From Andreprevotia chitinilytica DSM 18519 (GTDB lineage: Bacteria > Pseudomonadota > Gammaproteobacteria > Burkholderiales > Chitinibacteraceae): DNA of 60,478 nucleotides. A program made the translations under genes and the position numbers. Below the pieces are notes generated by a model. That model was not told where the DNA came from. It saw only the letters and a program-made list of their open reading frames with translations, and ran no database searches. Positions 25,085-33,992 of this stretch are shown here, piece after piece. Numbering within the stretch: the stretch's first letter is position 1; each line of letters opens with the position of its first letter. The stretch is from positions 1-60,478 of the forward strand of contig NZ_JONM01000025.1 in the NCBI RefSeq assembly GCF_000711875.1, in the 5' to 3' direction.

Positions 25085-25930
25085 ATGGGCAAGTTGGCAC
25101 TCGCAGCAAAGATTACCCACGTCCCGTCGATGTATTTGTCCGAGCTACCCGGCCCCAATAATGGCTGCCGCAAGGCCGCTATCGATGGCCATAAGGAGAT
25201 CGGTCGCCGCTGTCGTGAACTGGGCGTGGATACCATCGTCGTGTTCGATACGCATTGGCTGGTGAATAGCGCCTACCACATCAACTGCGGCGAATGGTTC
25301 GAGGGCATCTACACCAGCAACGAGCTACCGCATTTCATCAAGGACTTGCGCTTCGCCTACCCCGGCAACCCGCAACTCGGCCGGCGCATCGCCGAATTCG
25401 CTGTCGAGCGCGGCGTGCGGGCACAAGCGCACAACATTCCGAGCCTGGAGCTGGAATACGGCACGCTGGTGCCGATGCGCTACATGAATGAAGACCAGCA
25501 CTTCAAGGTCATCTCCATCGCGGCGTGGTGCAATGCCCACGAGCTGGAAGACAGCAAGCGCTTTGGCGAAGCAGTGAAAGACGCCATCGACGCCTACGAC
25601 GGCACGGTGGCCGTGCTCGCCAGCGGCTCGCTCTCGCACACCTTCATCCCCGACCGCATCGCCTTGGGCAACATGAATAACTACACGCGCGAATTCGATC
25701 GGCAGGTGGACATGCACGTAGTCGAGTTGTGGCAGCAAGGCCGCTTCAAGGAGTTCTGCGCAATGCTGCCCGACTACGCCAGTTGCTGTAACGGCGAAGG
25801 CAAGATGCACGACACCGCGATGCTGCTGGGCTTGCTGGGCTGGGATAGTTATGACCAACCAGTCGAAATCATCACCGACCTGTTCCCCAGCTCCGGCACC
25901 GGCCAGATCAACGCCGTGTTCCCGGTCTGA
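25085..25930 (+). CDS. hpaD: 3,4-dihydroxyphenylacetate 2,3-dioxygenase
   Basis: A 281-residue non-haem iron extradiol dioxygenase of the LigB (type II) superfamily, opening the ring of homoprotocatechuate. Characteristic stretches are VPSMYLSELPGPNNGCRKAA, the metal-site DTHWLVNSAYH and ASGSLSHTFIP with histidine ligands. The length matches E. coli HpaD. A GGAGAG site precedes the ATG. It is 23 bp ahead of hpaF. Confidence 0.94.
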   Translation: MGKLALAAKITHVPSMYLSELPGPNNGCRKAAIDGHKEIGRRCRELGVDTIVVFDTHWLVNSAYHINCGEWFEGIYTSNELPHFIKDLRFAYPGNPQLGRRIAEFAVERGVRAQAHNIPSLELEYGTLVPMRYMNEDQHFKVISIAAWCNAHELEDSKRFGEAVKDAIDAYDGTVAVLASGSLSHTFIPDRIALGNMNNYTREFDRQVDMHVVELWQQGRFKEFCAMLPDYASCCNGEGKMHDTAMLLGLLGWDSYDQPVEIITDLFPSSGTGQINAVFPV

Positions 25931-25953
25931 CCTGCACCAACGAAGGAATCCCC

Positions 25954-26349
25954 ATGCCGCACTTCATCGCCGAATGCACCGACAACCTGCGCGAATCCGC
26001 TGATCTGCCGGGCCTGTTCGAAAAAGTCCACACCTACCTCGCCGGCACTAGCCTGTTCCCGCTCGGCGGCATCCGTAGCCGAGCCATCTGGCTGGATACC
26101 TGGCGCATGGCAGATGGGGCCAAGATCGATGGCAAAGACGATTACGCCTTCGCGCACATGACACTGAAGATCGGCCATGGCCGCAGCATCGAAGACCGCA
26201 AGCGGGTTGGTGAAGAACTGTTCGCGCTCATCAAGGCGCACTTCGCGCCGATCAGTGCCGAGCGCTATCTGGCGCTGTCGTTCGAGATCACCGAATTGCA
26301 TGCCGAGCTGAACTACAAGCAAAACAACGTTCACGACCGGTTTCGTTAG
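25954..26349 (+). CDS. hpaF: 5-carboxymethyl-2-hydroxymuconate delta-isomerase
   Basis: A 131-residue small trimeric isomerase of the tautomerase superfamily. The start MPHFIAECTDNLRESADLPG has the catalytic Pro just after the initiator Met, and the family segment FAHMTLKIGHGRSIEDRKRVGE follows. Slightly longer than E. coli HpaF (about 126). A ribosome site AAGGAA precedes the ATG. Its stop codon lies in the left arm of a palindromic repeat. Confidence 0.92.
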   Translation: MPHFIAECTDNLRESADLPGLFEKVHTYLAGTSLFPLGGIRSRAIWLDTWRMADGAKIDGKDDYAFAHMTLKIGHGRSIEDRKRVGEELFALIKAHFAPISAERYLALSFEITELHAELNYKQNNVHDRFR

Positions 26350-26463
26350 GCGCGGTTAACAAAAGCCTGCTGGCTGCGTTGCGCTTGCTTGCCGTACTAA
26401 ACGTACTGTCTGCGCGGCGCGCGCCTTGCCAGCACCGCTTCGCTGACTTTTGTTAACCGCGCC
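26349..26463. repeat. Variable-arm palindrome, family C (copy 3) after hpaF
   Basis: Perfect 17-bp arms GGCGCGGTTAACAAAAG (26349-26365) and CTTTTGTTAACCGCGCC (26447-26463). The core CTTGCCGTAC, five bases, GTACTGTCTGCGC lies between. The left arm starts on the last base of the hpaF stop. Confidence 0.82.
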
Positions 26464-26502
26464 GCCGCCCCGCCTGAAATTGGCAATGGAGAACACCGCA
26501 CC

Positions 26503-27969
26503 ATGACTCTCAAACTGAACAACCCCGCCCTGCTGCAGCACAACGCCTACATCAACGGCCAATGGGTGCCTGCCGACGACGGTCGCACCTTCGATGTGCT
26601 CGATCCGGCCAGCGGTGCATGCATTACCCGCGTCGCCGCAGTTGGCACACAGGAAACCCGCCGGGCCATTGCCGCCGCGTCGGATGCATTGCCAGCATGG
26701 CGTGCGCTCACCGCGCAAGCCCGCGCCAACCTGCTACTGAAATGGTACGAGTTGCTACTGGAGAATCAGGAAGACCTCGCCCGCCTGCTGAGCGCCGAAC
26801 AAGGCAAGCCACTGGCAGAAAGCCGGGGCGAAATTGCCTACGGCGCGAGCTTCATCCAGTGGTTCGCCGAGGAAGGCAAACGCGCTTACGGCGAGACCAT
26901 TCCAACGCCCGCCAGCAACAAGCGACTGGTCACCATCAAGCAGCCGATTGGCGTGGTTGCTGCGATTACACCGTGGAATTTCCCCAATGCCATGATCACC
27001 CGCAAGGTCGGCCCGGCGCTGGCGGCTGGCTGCACCGTGGTGCTCAAACCGGCGACGGAAACGCCGTTGTCCGCCTTGGCAATGGCGGTGCTGGCCGAAC
27101 AAGCCGGCATCCCGGCGGGGGTGTTCAACATCGTGACGGGCAACCGCTCCAGCGAGATCGGCGGCGAACTCACCGCCAATCCGACGGTGCAGAAACTCAC
27201 CTTCACCGGCTCGACCCGGGTTGGCAAGTTGCTGATGGCGCAATGTGCCGAGACGATCAAGAAGGTGTCGCTCGAACTCGGCGGCAACGCGCCGTTCATC
27301 GTGTTCGATGACGCCGATCTGGATGCCGCCGTCGAAGGCGCGCTGGCTTCCAAATTCCGCAATACCGGCCAGACCTGCGTCTGCGCCAATCGCCTGTTGG
27401 TGCAGGACAGCGTTTACGATGCCTTTGCAGAGAAACTCGCCGCTGCAGTACGCCGTTTTGAAGCCGGCCCGGCACTGGAAGGCGCATTCCAGCAAGGCCC
27501 GCTGATCAATCAGGCGGCCGTCAACAAAGTGACCGAGCACATTGCCGATGCACTCGCCAAAGGCGCGAAGGTGCTGACGGGTGGCGAGCCGCATGCCCGC
27601 GGCGGCAACTTCTTCCAGCCGACCGTGCTGGCCGGCGTCACCGCCGACATGCTCGTCGCCAAGGAAGAAACCTTCGGCCCGCTCGCGCCGCTATTCCGCT
27701 TCAAGGATGAAGCCGAAGCCATCCGCCTCGCCAACGACACCGAGTTCGGCCTCGCCGGCTATTTCTACAGCCGCGACATCGGCCGCATCTGGCGCGTGGC
27801 CGAGGCATTGGAAGTCGGCATGGTGGGTGTGAACGAAGGACTGATCTCGACCGAAGTCGCGCCGTTCGGGGGCGTCAAGTCATCTGGTCTGGGACGAGAA
27901 GGATCGAAGCATGGTCTCGATGACTATCTGGAGATCAAATACATCTGCTTCGGCGGCATTAACCAATAA
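26503..27969 (+). CDS. Succinate-semialdehyde dehydrogenase (GabD/Sad type)
   Basis: A 488-residue aldehyde dehydrogenase: ITPWNFPNAMITRKVGPALA, FTGSTRVGKLL, LELGGNAPFIVFDDADLDAA and the catalytic Cys in NTGQTCVCANR. These fit the GabD/SSADH group rather than HpaE. Lying between hpaF and hpaH, it would oxidise the succinate semialdehyde released by HpaI to succinate and so close the pathway inside the operon. NADP or NAD preference cannot be read safely. Ribosome site GGAG, with a longish spacer to the ATG. Confidence 0.88.
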   Translation: MTLKLNNPALLQHNAYINGQWVPADDGRTFDVLDPASGACITRVAAVGTQETRRAIAAASDALPAWRALTAQARANLLLKWYELLLENQEDLARLLSAEQGKPLAESRGEIAYGASFIQWFAEEGKRAYGETIPTPASNKRLVTIKQPIGVVAAITPWNFPNAMITRKVGPALAAGCTVVLKPATETPLSALAMAVLAEQAGIPAGVFNIVTGNRSSEIGGELTANPTVQKLTFTGSTRVGKLLMAQCAETIKKVSLELGGNAPFIVFDDADLDAAVEGALASKFRNTGQTCVCANRLLVQDSVYDAFAEKLAAAVRRFEAGPALEGAFQQGPLINQAAVNKVTEHIADALAKGAKVLTGGEPHARGGNFFQPTVLAGVTADMLVAKEETFGPLAPLFRFKDEAEAIRLANDTEFGLAGYFYSRDIGRIWRVAEALEVGMVGVNEGLISTEVAPFGGVKSSGLGREGSKHGLDDYLEIKYICFGGINQ

Positions 27970-27989
27970 GCGCCTTAACAAGGCAGTTC

Positions 27990-28140
27990 TTCTCCCTCTT
28001 TGCAAAGAGGGCCGCGATGGATTTCGAAGTCATTGCTTGTGAAATGCCGCAGAAATCCCCCCTAGCCCCCTCTGCCTGTACGAATCAAAAGATTCGCACG
28101 GCACAAAAAGGGGGGGATGACGGCGCAAGACCTTGCTCAC
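27990..28140. repeat. Dispersed palindrome, family F (copy 4)
   Basis: GCCGCAGAAATCCCCCCTAG and neighbouring C-run / G-run arms as at 3721-3900. The right hairpin is interrupted by an extra small palindrome CGAATCAAAAGATTCG, similar to one at 15422-15693. It fills most of the gap between the SSADH gene and hpaH. Confidence 0.7.
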
Positions 28141-28179
28141 AAAAGCTTGGCACGAGCGCCAAACCAAACAGGAACCAAT

Positions 28180-28983
28180 ATGCTCGATCCATCCATCATC
28201 CGTGATGCCGCCAGCCGCCTGCATCAAGCCGAAAAAAGCCGCGAACAGATTCGCCAGCTCTCGCTCGACCATCCCGAGATCACCATCGAGGATGCCTACG
28301 CGATCCAGCGCACGTGGGTGGACATGAAGCTGGCCGAAGGCCGCACCGTCAAAGGCCACAAGATCGGCCTGACCTCCAAGGCGATGCAGTACACCTCGCA
28401 GATCGACGAGCCGGACTACGGCACCTTGCTGGACGACATGTTCTTCGCCGATGGCGGCAGCATCCCGACCGACCGCTTCATCGTGCCGCGCCTCGAAGTC
28501 GAGCTGGCCTTCATCCTCGGCAAGCCGCTCAAGGGGCCGAACGTCACCTTGTTCGATGTCTATAACGCGACCGAATACGTGGTGCCGGCGCTGGAAATCA
28601 TCGATGCCCGCAGCCAATCGATCGACCCGGACAGTAAACGCCCGCGCAAGGTGTTCGACACCATTGCCGACAATGCCGCCAATGCGGGCGTGGTACTTGG
28701 CGGCCGACCGATTCGGCCGGATGAGCTCGATCTGCGCTGGGTCAGCGCAATCTGTTATCGCAACGGCGTGATCGAGGAATCCGGCGTTGCGGCGGCCGTG
28801 CTCAACCATCCGGCCAATGGCGTGGCGTGGCTGGCCAACAAGCTCGCGCCGTTCGATGTCGAGCTCAAGCCGGGGCAGGTCATTCTGGGTGGATCGTTCA
28901 CCCGCCCGGTACATGCGCGTCCTGGCGATACGTTTCATGTGGACTATGGCCCGCTGGGGGCGATCAGCTGCCATTTCATTTGA
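28180..28983 (+). CDS. hpaH: 2-oxohept-4-ene-1,7-dioate hydratase
   Basis: A 267-residue hydratase of the MhpD/DmpE-like branch of the fumarylacetoacetate hydrolase superfamily. Marks include [32 protein letters not shown], the metal-site [15 protein letters not shown] and the end [18 protein letters not shown]. The start at 28180 has AGGA upstream and matches the family N-terminus; the longer frame from 28117 starts inside a repeat. The next gene, hpaI, follows after another palindrome. Confidence 0.93.
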   Translation: MLDPSIIRDAASRLHQAEKSREQIRQLSLDHPEITIEDAYAIQRTWVDMKLAEGRTVKGHKIGLTSKAMQYTSQIDEPDYGTLLDDMFFADGGSIPTDRFIVPRLEVELAFILGKPLKGPNVTLFDVYNATEYVVPALEIIDARSQSIDPDSKRPRKVFDTIADNAANAGVVLGGRPIRPDELDLRWVSAICYRNGVIEESGVAAAVLNHPANGVAWLANKLAPFDVELKPGQVILGGSFTRPVHARPGDTFHVDYGPLGAISCHFI

Positions 28984-29002
28984 GTGGCCCGGCATTTTTA
29001 TT

Positions 29003-29104
29003 CCCTCGCCCATTTATGGGAGAGGGTTAGGGAGAGGGTGCTTGAAACAACAGTGCGCTTGGCACCCCCCCCCCCCCCGCCCCTCTCCCATAAATGGGCG
29101 AGGG
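29003..29104. repeat. Dispersed palindrome, family H, with a 14-C tract
   Basis: Arms 29003-29026 and 29081-29104 are perfect 24-bp complements (starting CCCTCGCCCATTTATGGG). A run of 14 C (29065-29078) lies just before the right arm. A related, weaker unit is at 50051-50112. Located between hpaH and hpaI. Confidence 0.8.
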
Positions 29105-29150
29105 GAGAAACCCGCCAGCGATATTTGGAACGGCACCTAGGAATCCGCCC

Positions 29151-29969
29151 ATGCAACTCCCCATCAATCCCTTCAAACGCGCCATCCAGCACGGCCAAAC
29201 CCAGATCGGCCTCTGGCTGGGCCTGTGCGACCCCTACTGCGCCGAACTGCTGGCCGGTGCCGGCTTCGACTGGCTCTTGATCGACGGCGAACACGCACCC
29301 AACGACGTGCGGACCATCCTCGCGCAGCTACAAGCCATCGCGCCCTACCCCGCTCACCCCATCGTGCGCCCGCCGTGGAATGACCCGGTGCGCATCAAGC
29401 AGTTGCTGGATATCGGCGTGCAAACCCTGCTGCTGCCGATGGTGCAATCGGCTGACGAGGCACGGCTGGCCGTCGCCGCCACCCGTTATCCGCCGGAAGG
29501 CATCCGCGGAGTCGGCAGTGCGCTTGCTCGCGCTTCGCGCTGGAACCGCGTCGATGGTTACCTGAAAAACGTGTCGGATGAATTGTGCGTGCTGGTGCAG
29601 ATCGAAACGCGCCAAGGTCTGGCGGAGCTGGATGCGATCCTCACCGTGGATGGCGTCGATGGGGTGTTCATCGGCCCGGCGGATCTATCCGCCGACATGG
29701 GCCATCTCGGCAATCCGGGCCACCCGGATGTACAAGCTGCCATTACCGACGCCATCCGCCGCATCCGCTCTGCCGATAAGGCAGCCGGGATTCTGTGCGC
29801 GGATGAAGCACTGGCGCGGCATTACATCGAACTGGGTGCAACCTTCGTGGCGGTCGGTGTCGATACCACCTTGCTGGCCCGGCAGGCGGAGGCGCTCGCC
29901 AAGCGGTTCAAACCAGCAGCTCATCCGACTACCGCGCCAGCTTCTCCGAATGGGCCTTCGGTGTACTGA
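29151..29969 (+). CDS. hpaI: 4-hydroxy-2-oxoheptanedioate aldolase
   Basis: A 272-residue class II metal-dependent aldolase of the HpcH/HpaI family, cleaving 4-hydroxy-2-oxoheptanedioate to pyruvate and succinate semialdehyde. Typical segments are [34 protein letters not shown], the metal and substrate stretch [15 protein letters not shown], and [13 protein letters not shown]. It is about ten residues longer than the E. coli enzyme, with a proline-rich tail. The start at 29151 has AGGA upstream. Last gene of the hpa operon. Confidence 0.94.
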   Translation: MQLPINPFKRAIQHGQTQIGLWLGLCDPYCAELLAGAGFDWLLIDGEHAPNDVRTILAQLQAIAPYPAHPIVRPPWNDPVRIKQLLDIGVQTLLLPMVQSADEARLAVAATRYPPEGIRGVGSALARASRWNRVDGYLKNVSDELCVLVQIETRQGLAELDAILTVDGVDGVFIGPADLSADMGHLGNPGHPDVQAAITDAIRRIRSADKAAGILCADEALARHYIELGATFVAVGVDTTLLARQAEALAKRFKPAAHPTTAPASPNGPSVY

Positions 29970-29997
29970 TCAAGCCGGCACGGTGTGGTGGTAGGTA

Positions 29998-30032
29998 GTA
30001 GGGCGCAATGCCCTGCGGGGATTGCGCCCTAC
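29998..30032. repeat. Short palindrome, family D, between convergent hpaI and HD-GYP genes
   Basis: GTAGGGCGCAAT, eleven bases, ATTGCGCCCTAC, a perfect 12-bp stem. A copy is at 52195-52227. It may serve as a two-way transcript end. Confidence 0.7.
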
Positions 30033-30054
30033 TCATGGGACCGAGGAGAGCGCC

Positions 30055-31629
30055 CTACCCCCGCGCAATCGCCAACACCGGCCCGATATCCACGTAGTCG
30101 ATCTGGTTCGGATTCAGGAACAGGTCGGCGTATTCCTTCCACACCCCTTCCTTGACGAATACTTCGAACAGATCCGGGTCGACGTGGTGATCGTTGCACA
30201 TGCGGGCAAGGATGGTGAGCGCTTGCGATAGCTTCATGCCAGGCTTGTACGGCCGGTCGCGCGCGGTGAGCGCTTCGAAAATATCCGCAATCCCCATGAT
30301 GCGGGCCTGCACACTCATCTGCTCACGCGTCAGGCCACGTGGGTAGCCTTTGCCGTCCATGCGTTCGTGGTGGCCACCAGCATATTCGGGTACGTTTTTC
30401 AGGTATCGCGGCCACGGCAGTGCTTCGAGCATCTGGATGGTGACGACGATGTGGTGATTGATGATCTCCCGCTCGGCATCGTTAAGCGTGCCTTTGCGGA
30501 TAGAGAGATTGCCCAGCTCTTCGGCTGTGAGCAGCGGCTGCTGCGTGCCATCCGGGCCGCGCCACTGGCGGGCAGCAATCGCTGCAATCCGCTCGACCGC
30601 CTGATCACTCAGGAACTCGCCGCCGATATTCACTTGCCGGATGAACTCACGCTCCTCATCCAGTTGCATCAGCAGCGCTTGGTAGGTCGGCTCGTCCAGC
30701 TCACCCTTGAGCCGGGCAATTTCCACATCGCGCTTGAGGACTTCGAAGCGGGTATCGACCAAGCCGATGCGATCGACAATGGTTTGCAGCTTGGTCGCCT
30801 TGTCGACCACGTGCACCGGCGTCGTCACCTTGCCGCAATCGTGCAGCAGGCCGGCTATTTTCAACTCATAGCGGTCTCGCTCGGTCAGACTGAAACCTGC
30901 GAGCGGCCCCTCTTTCACCTTGCTCGCCGCATCGGCCAGCAGCATGGTCAGCACCGGCACACGTTGGCAATGGCCGCCGGTATAGGGCGATTTATCGTCA
31001 ATGGCCAAGTTGATCAAACCGATGAAGGCTTCGAACAGCGTTTCCAGTGACTGGATCAACTGGCGATTGGTCAACGCAATCGCCGCCTGCGACGCCAACG
31101 ATTCAACCAGGTGCTGGCTGTCGTCGGAAAAGCCGATCACGCGGCCATCTTTGTCTTGGGCATTGATGAGCTGTAGTGCGCCAATGACTTCGCCTTCATG
31201 ATTCTTCATCGGCACGCACAAGAAGGATTGCGAGTGGTAGCCGTTGGCGGCGTCGAAGCGCTTGGTGCCGGAGAAGTCGTAGCCCTCTTCGGTGTAGGCA
31301 TCCTCGATATTGATGGTACGGTTCTGATTGACCGCACAGGCGACGACGTTGTTGAGGTTGGGCTTGCCGTCTTCGTGCATGAGCGGCACCGGTGGCAGCT
31401 TGGCCGGCTTGCCTGACGTACCACCGAGCGCAATACCGAGCGATTCGGTCATCACGATCTCGAACTTGAGCGCGTCGTTTTCCACCCGGTACAGCGTGCC
31501 GGCATCCGCATTCGACAGCTCGCGCGCAGCAGACAGGATGCGCTCCATCAAGCGGTTGATGTCAGTTTCGCGGGACAGCGCAATGCCAATGGTGTTGAGG
31601 GCTTCCAGCTGGCGGTGCAGATTTTTCAT
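30055..31629 (-). CDS. GAF and HD-GYP domain protein, probable c-di-GMP phosphodiesterase
   Basis: A 524-residue cytoplasmic protein. The N-terminal GAF domain (about 15-185) contains FLCVPMKNHEGEVIGALQL. The C-terminal HD-GYP domain (about 200-480) has H263-D264 in HDCGK, then HHERMDGKGYP (420-430) with the GYP signature intact, so c-di-GMP hydrolysis is likely. Between HDCGK and the next helix (TLNDAEREIINHH, 381-393) there is an insert of roughly 100 residues rich in charged helix, far longer than in compact HD-GYP proteins. It is last of a seven-gene same-strand cluster, 11 bp after the GAF-ATPase gene. The GAF ligand is unknown; cAMP made by the cluster cyclase is one possibility. Confidence 0.88.
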   Translation of the reverse strand: MKNLHRQLEALNTIGIALSRETDINRLMERILSAARELSNADAGTLYRVENDALKFEIVMTESLGIALGGTSGKPAKLPPVPLMHEDGKPNLNNVVACAVNQNRTINIEDAYTEEGYDFSGTKRFDAANGYHSQSFLCVPMKNHEGEVIGALQLINAQDKDGRVIGFSDDSQHLVESLASQAAIALTNRQLIQSLETLFEAFIGLINLAIDDKSPYTGGHCQRVPVLTMLLADAASKVKEGPLAGFSLTERDRYELKIAGLLHDCGKVTTPVHVVDKATKLQTIVDRIGLVDTRFEVLKRDVEIARLKGELDEPTYQALLMQLDEEREFIRQVNIGGEFLSDQAVERIAAIAARQWRGPDGTQQPLLTAEELGNLSIRKGTLNDAEREIINHHIVVTIQMLEALPWPRYLKNVPEYAGGHHERMDGKGYPRGLTREQMSVQARIMGIADIFEALTARDRPYKPGMKLSQALTILARMCNDHHVDPDLFEVFVKEGVWKEYADLFLNPNQIDYVDIGPVLAIARG

Positions 31630-31640
31630 GCGTCCCCCGG

Positions 31641-33989
31641 CTATTTGATACAGACCGCTCGCACCTGTGCGATATCGGTCAGGCCACCCAGCACTTTCTC
31701 GATGCCATCTTGCTTGAGCGTACGCATGCCATCTTCCAGCGCTCGACCAAGCAATTGCGGCACACGGGCCCGCTCCTGAATCAGCCGTTTCACTTCATCG
31801 GAGCCCACCAGCAATTCGTGCAGACCAACCCGACCCTTGTAGCCTGTGTTGCTGCACACATCGCAGCCAACGGCCTTGTAGAGCGTGAACTCGCCCTTGT
31901 CGTTGGCAAAGCGCTTGACCCAGTCCTTGTAGAGGCTCTCGTACGCGACCTTGGGGTCTTTCTGCCAGCTCTCGGTATTTTTGAGCTCTTCGCAGTATTC
32001 GGCCAGGATCAGTTTGATTTCGGACTGCGTGGCGGCATACGCCGTCTTGCAGCTGCAAAGCCGCTTCGCCAGGCGCTGCGCCAGAATGCCCAGTACCGCG
32101 TCGGCGAAATTGAACGGGTCCATGCCCATGTCCAACAGCCGGATGATCGATTCCGGCGCGCTGTTGGTATGCAAGGTGGCGAGCACCAGGTGACCGGTCA
32201 GCGAGGCTTCGATGCCAAGGCTGGTGGTTTCAGCATCGCGCATTTCGCCGACCATGATCACGTCCGGATCGGCCCGCAGGAAGGAGCGCATGATGCTGGC
32301 GAACGTCAGGCCTGCCTTCACGTTCACCTGCACTTGCCGCAGGCCCTTCTGGGTGATTTCCACCGGGTCTTCGGCGGTCCAGATCTTGGTTTCTACCGTA
32401 TTGAGGTATTTGAGCACCGAGTGCAGTGTGGTGGTTTTGCCCGAACCGGTCGGCCCGCAGACGAAAAACAGGCCATAGGGCTTCGAGATCACGCTTTTGA
32501 GCGTTTCGAGGTTGTGCGGCGACAGCGCAAGTTTTTCCAGCGGCAAGGGCTCGCCGGCGGCAAGAATCCGCATCACCACATCTTCGACCCCGCCCGCGGT
32601 CGGGATGGTCGCCACCCGCAGTTCGATATCGAGACCAGGCACGTATTTCTTGAACTTGATCTTGCCGTCCTGCGGCTTGCGGCGCTCGGAGATATCCAGA
32701 TCGCACATGATCTTGAGCCGCGTCACCAGCGGACTGCGGTAGCTGGCCGGCACATCGCGGTATTGCATCAGGCTGCCATCGCGGCGCAGGCGGATGCGGG
32801 TCTTCTCATTGCCGGGCGATGGTTCGATGTGGATATCGGATGCGCCGAGCTTGTGCGCTTCGACGATCAGCTGGTTGACGAGCTTGACCAGCTCGTTGTC
32901 CTGCGCGGCGGAGATGTCTTCGGCGGAGAGCGCTTCGATTTCGTCCTCGCCCATGGTGGACAACAAGGAGTCGATCGACTCTCCGCTGCCGCCTTGCGCC
33001 CCGAAAAACTGGTCGAGCGTCTGACGGAATTCCTGATCCGAACAGACGCGAAATTCCACCTTGCGGCCCGGAAAGACATGGCCGATGGTGTGACTGGCGC
33101 GGGACTTCTCGGGGTCGGAGCTGAGAATGATGATGCCGCTGGCATCGCCATCGATCGGCACCCATTCGTTCTCGGTCGCCAGCTCGCGTTTTACCAGCCG
33201 GATCAAATCCAGCGGTTTGATGCGATCCGGCTTGAACGGCTCATAGGGCACGCCATAGAACGAGGCCAGCGACGTACCCAGCGCGGCGGCCTTGATCTTG
33301 TAGTTATTGGTGAGGACCGCTTCCAGATCCTCGTGATTGCGTGCCGCTTCCTTGGCTGCGACTTGCATTGCTGCAGCCGTGATGGCACCACTGGCCACCA
33401 GGCCCTGGAACTTGCCGGTCGCCAGGAACGGAAAAGGTTGCTGGCGCTGGCGCAACGCCACCGCCAGCGTCTTGGACAGCAGCCGCACGCCTTCTTCGGC
33501 GAATACCCCAAACGGCACTTTGGGCACGTGGTTGATCAGCTGGACCACGCCGATCAGCGTGCCATCGGCCTCGGCCTGGATCGGCGCGACCAGCATTTCG
33601 CGGGTGCGATAGCCGGTCTGCTTGTCGACCGCCAGCAAGAACTGCAGCGTGCTGCTGTAATTCGCCAGCTCGCTCTGATCGTAGACATCCTGGATGTTGA
33701 CCAGCCGCTTCTGGTTGGCCACGAAGCCGGCGATGCTTTTGTCGTTGATCGGGATGCGTAATTCCTTGAAGCCTTCCAGCCCGGTCTTGATGCGCGAGAC
33801 GATTTCCCGGCCATCTTCGGAAGTCACATAGATCGACAAGCGCTCGGCGTGAAACACGCTGCACACATCCGGGCTGATCTCCAGCAGCAACTCATCCAGA
33901 TTCGCCGTGGCGTGGATACGGTTGGTCAGCGCCTGCAATTGGCGCATGAATTCCAGTGCATGTTTTTGGTCGTGGGATTCAGCGTTCAT
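31641..33989 (-). CDS. GAF-domain GspE/PilB-type secretion ATPase
   Basis: A 782-residue cytoplasmic ATPase. A GAF domain (about 15-175) precedes a degenerate GspE/MshE-type N-terminal domain (about 190-340; ASGAITAAAMQVAAK, then LASFYGVPYEPF). The motor domain (about 380-775) has Walker A GPTGSGKTTTLHSVL (Lys near 517), Walker B VIMVGEMRDAET, the histidine box HLVLATLHTNSAPE and the zinc cysteines in RLCSCK and GCDVCSNTGYKGR. I do not see the RLG motif of c-di-GMP-binding MshE domains. No other type II secretion or type IV pilus gene is near, so it is an orphan motor in a signalling cluster. It may power pili encoded elsewhere under GAF control. Confidence 0.87.
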   Translation of the reverse strand: MNAESHDQKHALEFMRQLQALTNRIHATANLDELLLEISPDVCSVFHAERLSIYVTSEDGREIVSRIKTGLEGFKELRIPINDKSIAGFVANQKRLVNIQDVYDQSELANYSSTLQFLLAVDKQTGYRTREMLVAPIQAEADGTLIGVVQLINHVPKVPFGVFAEEGVRLLSKTLAVALRQRQQPFPFLATGKFQGLVASGAITAAAMQVAAKEAARNHEDLEAVLTNNYKIKAAALGTSLASFYGVPYEPFKPDRIKPLDLIRLVKRELATENEWVPIDGDASGIIILSSDPEKSRASHTIGHVFPGRKVEFRVCSDQEFRQTLDQFFGAQGGSGESIDSLLSTMGEDEIEALSAEDISAAQDNELVKLVNQLIVEAHKLGASDIHIEPSPGNEKTRIRLRRDGSLMQYRDVPASYRSPLVTRLKIMCDLDISERRKPQDGKIKFKKYVPGLDIELRVATIPTAGGVEDVVMRILAAGEPLPLEKLALSPHNLETLKSVISKPYGLFFVCGPTGSGKTTTLHSVLKYLNTVETKIWTAEDPVEITQKGLRQVQVNVKAGLTFASIMRSFLRADPDVIMVGEMRDAETTSLGIEASLTGHLVLATLHTNSAPESIIRLLDMGMDPFNFADAVLGILAQRLAKRLCSCKTAYAATQSEIKLILAEYCEELKNTESWQKDPKVAYESLYKDWVKRFANDKGEFTLYKAVGCDVCSNTGYKGRVGLHELLVGSDEVKRLIQERARVPQLLGRALEDGMRTLKQDGIEKVLGGLTDIAQVRAVCIK

Positions 33990-33992
33990 GGA

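Noticed and set aside
31710-33761. A 683-codon plus-strand frame opposite the GAF-ATPase gene
   Set aside because: The opposite strand encodes an ATPase with all motifs; the long antisense frame follows from high GC at third positions.
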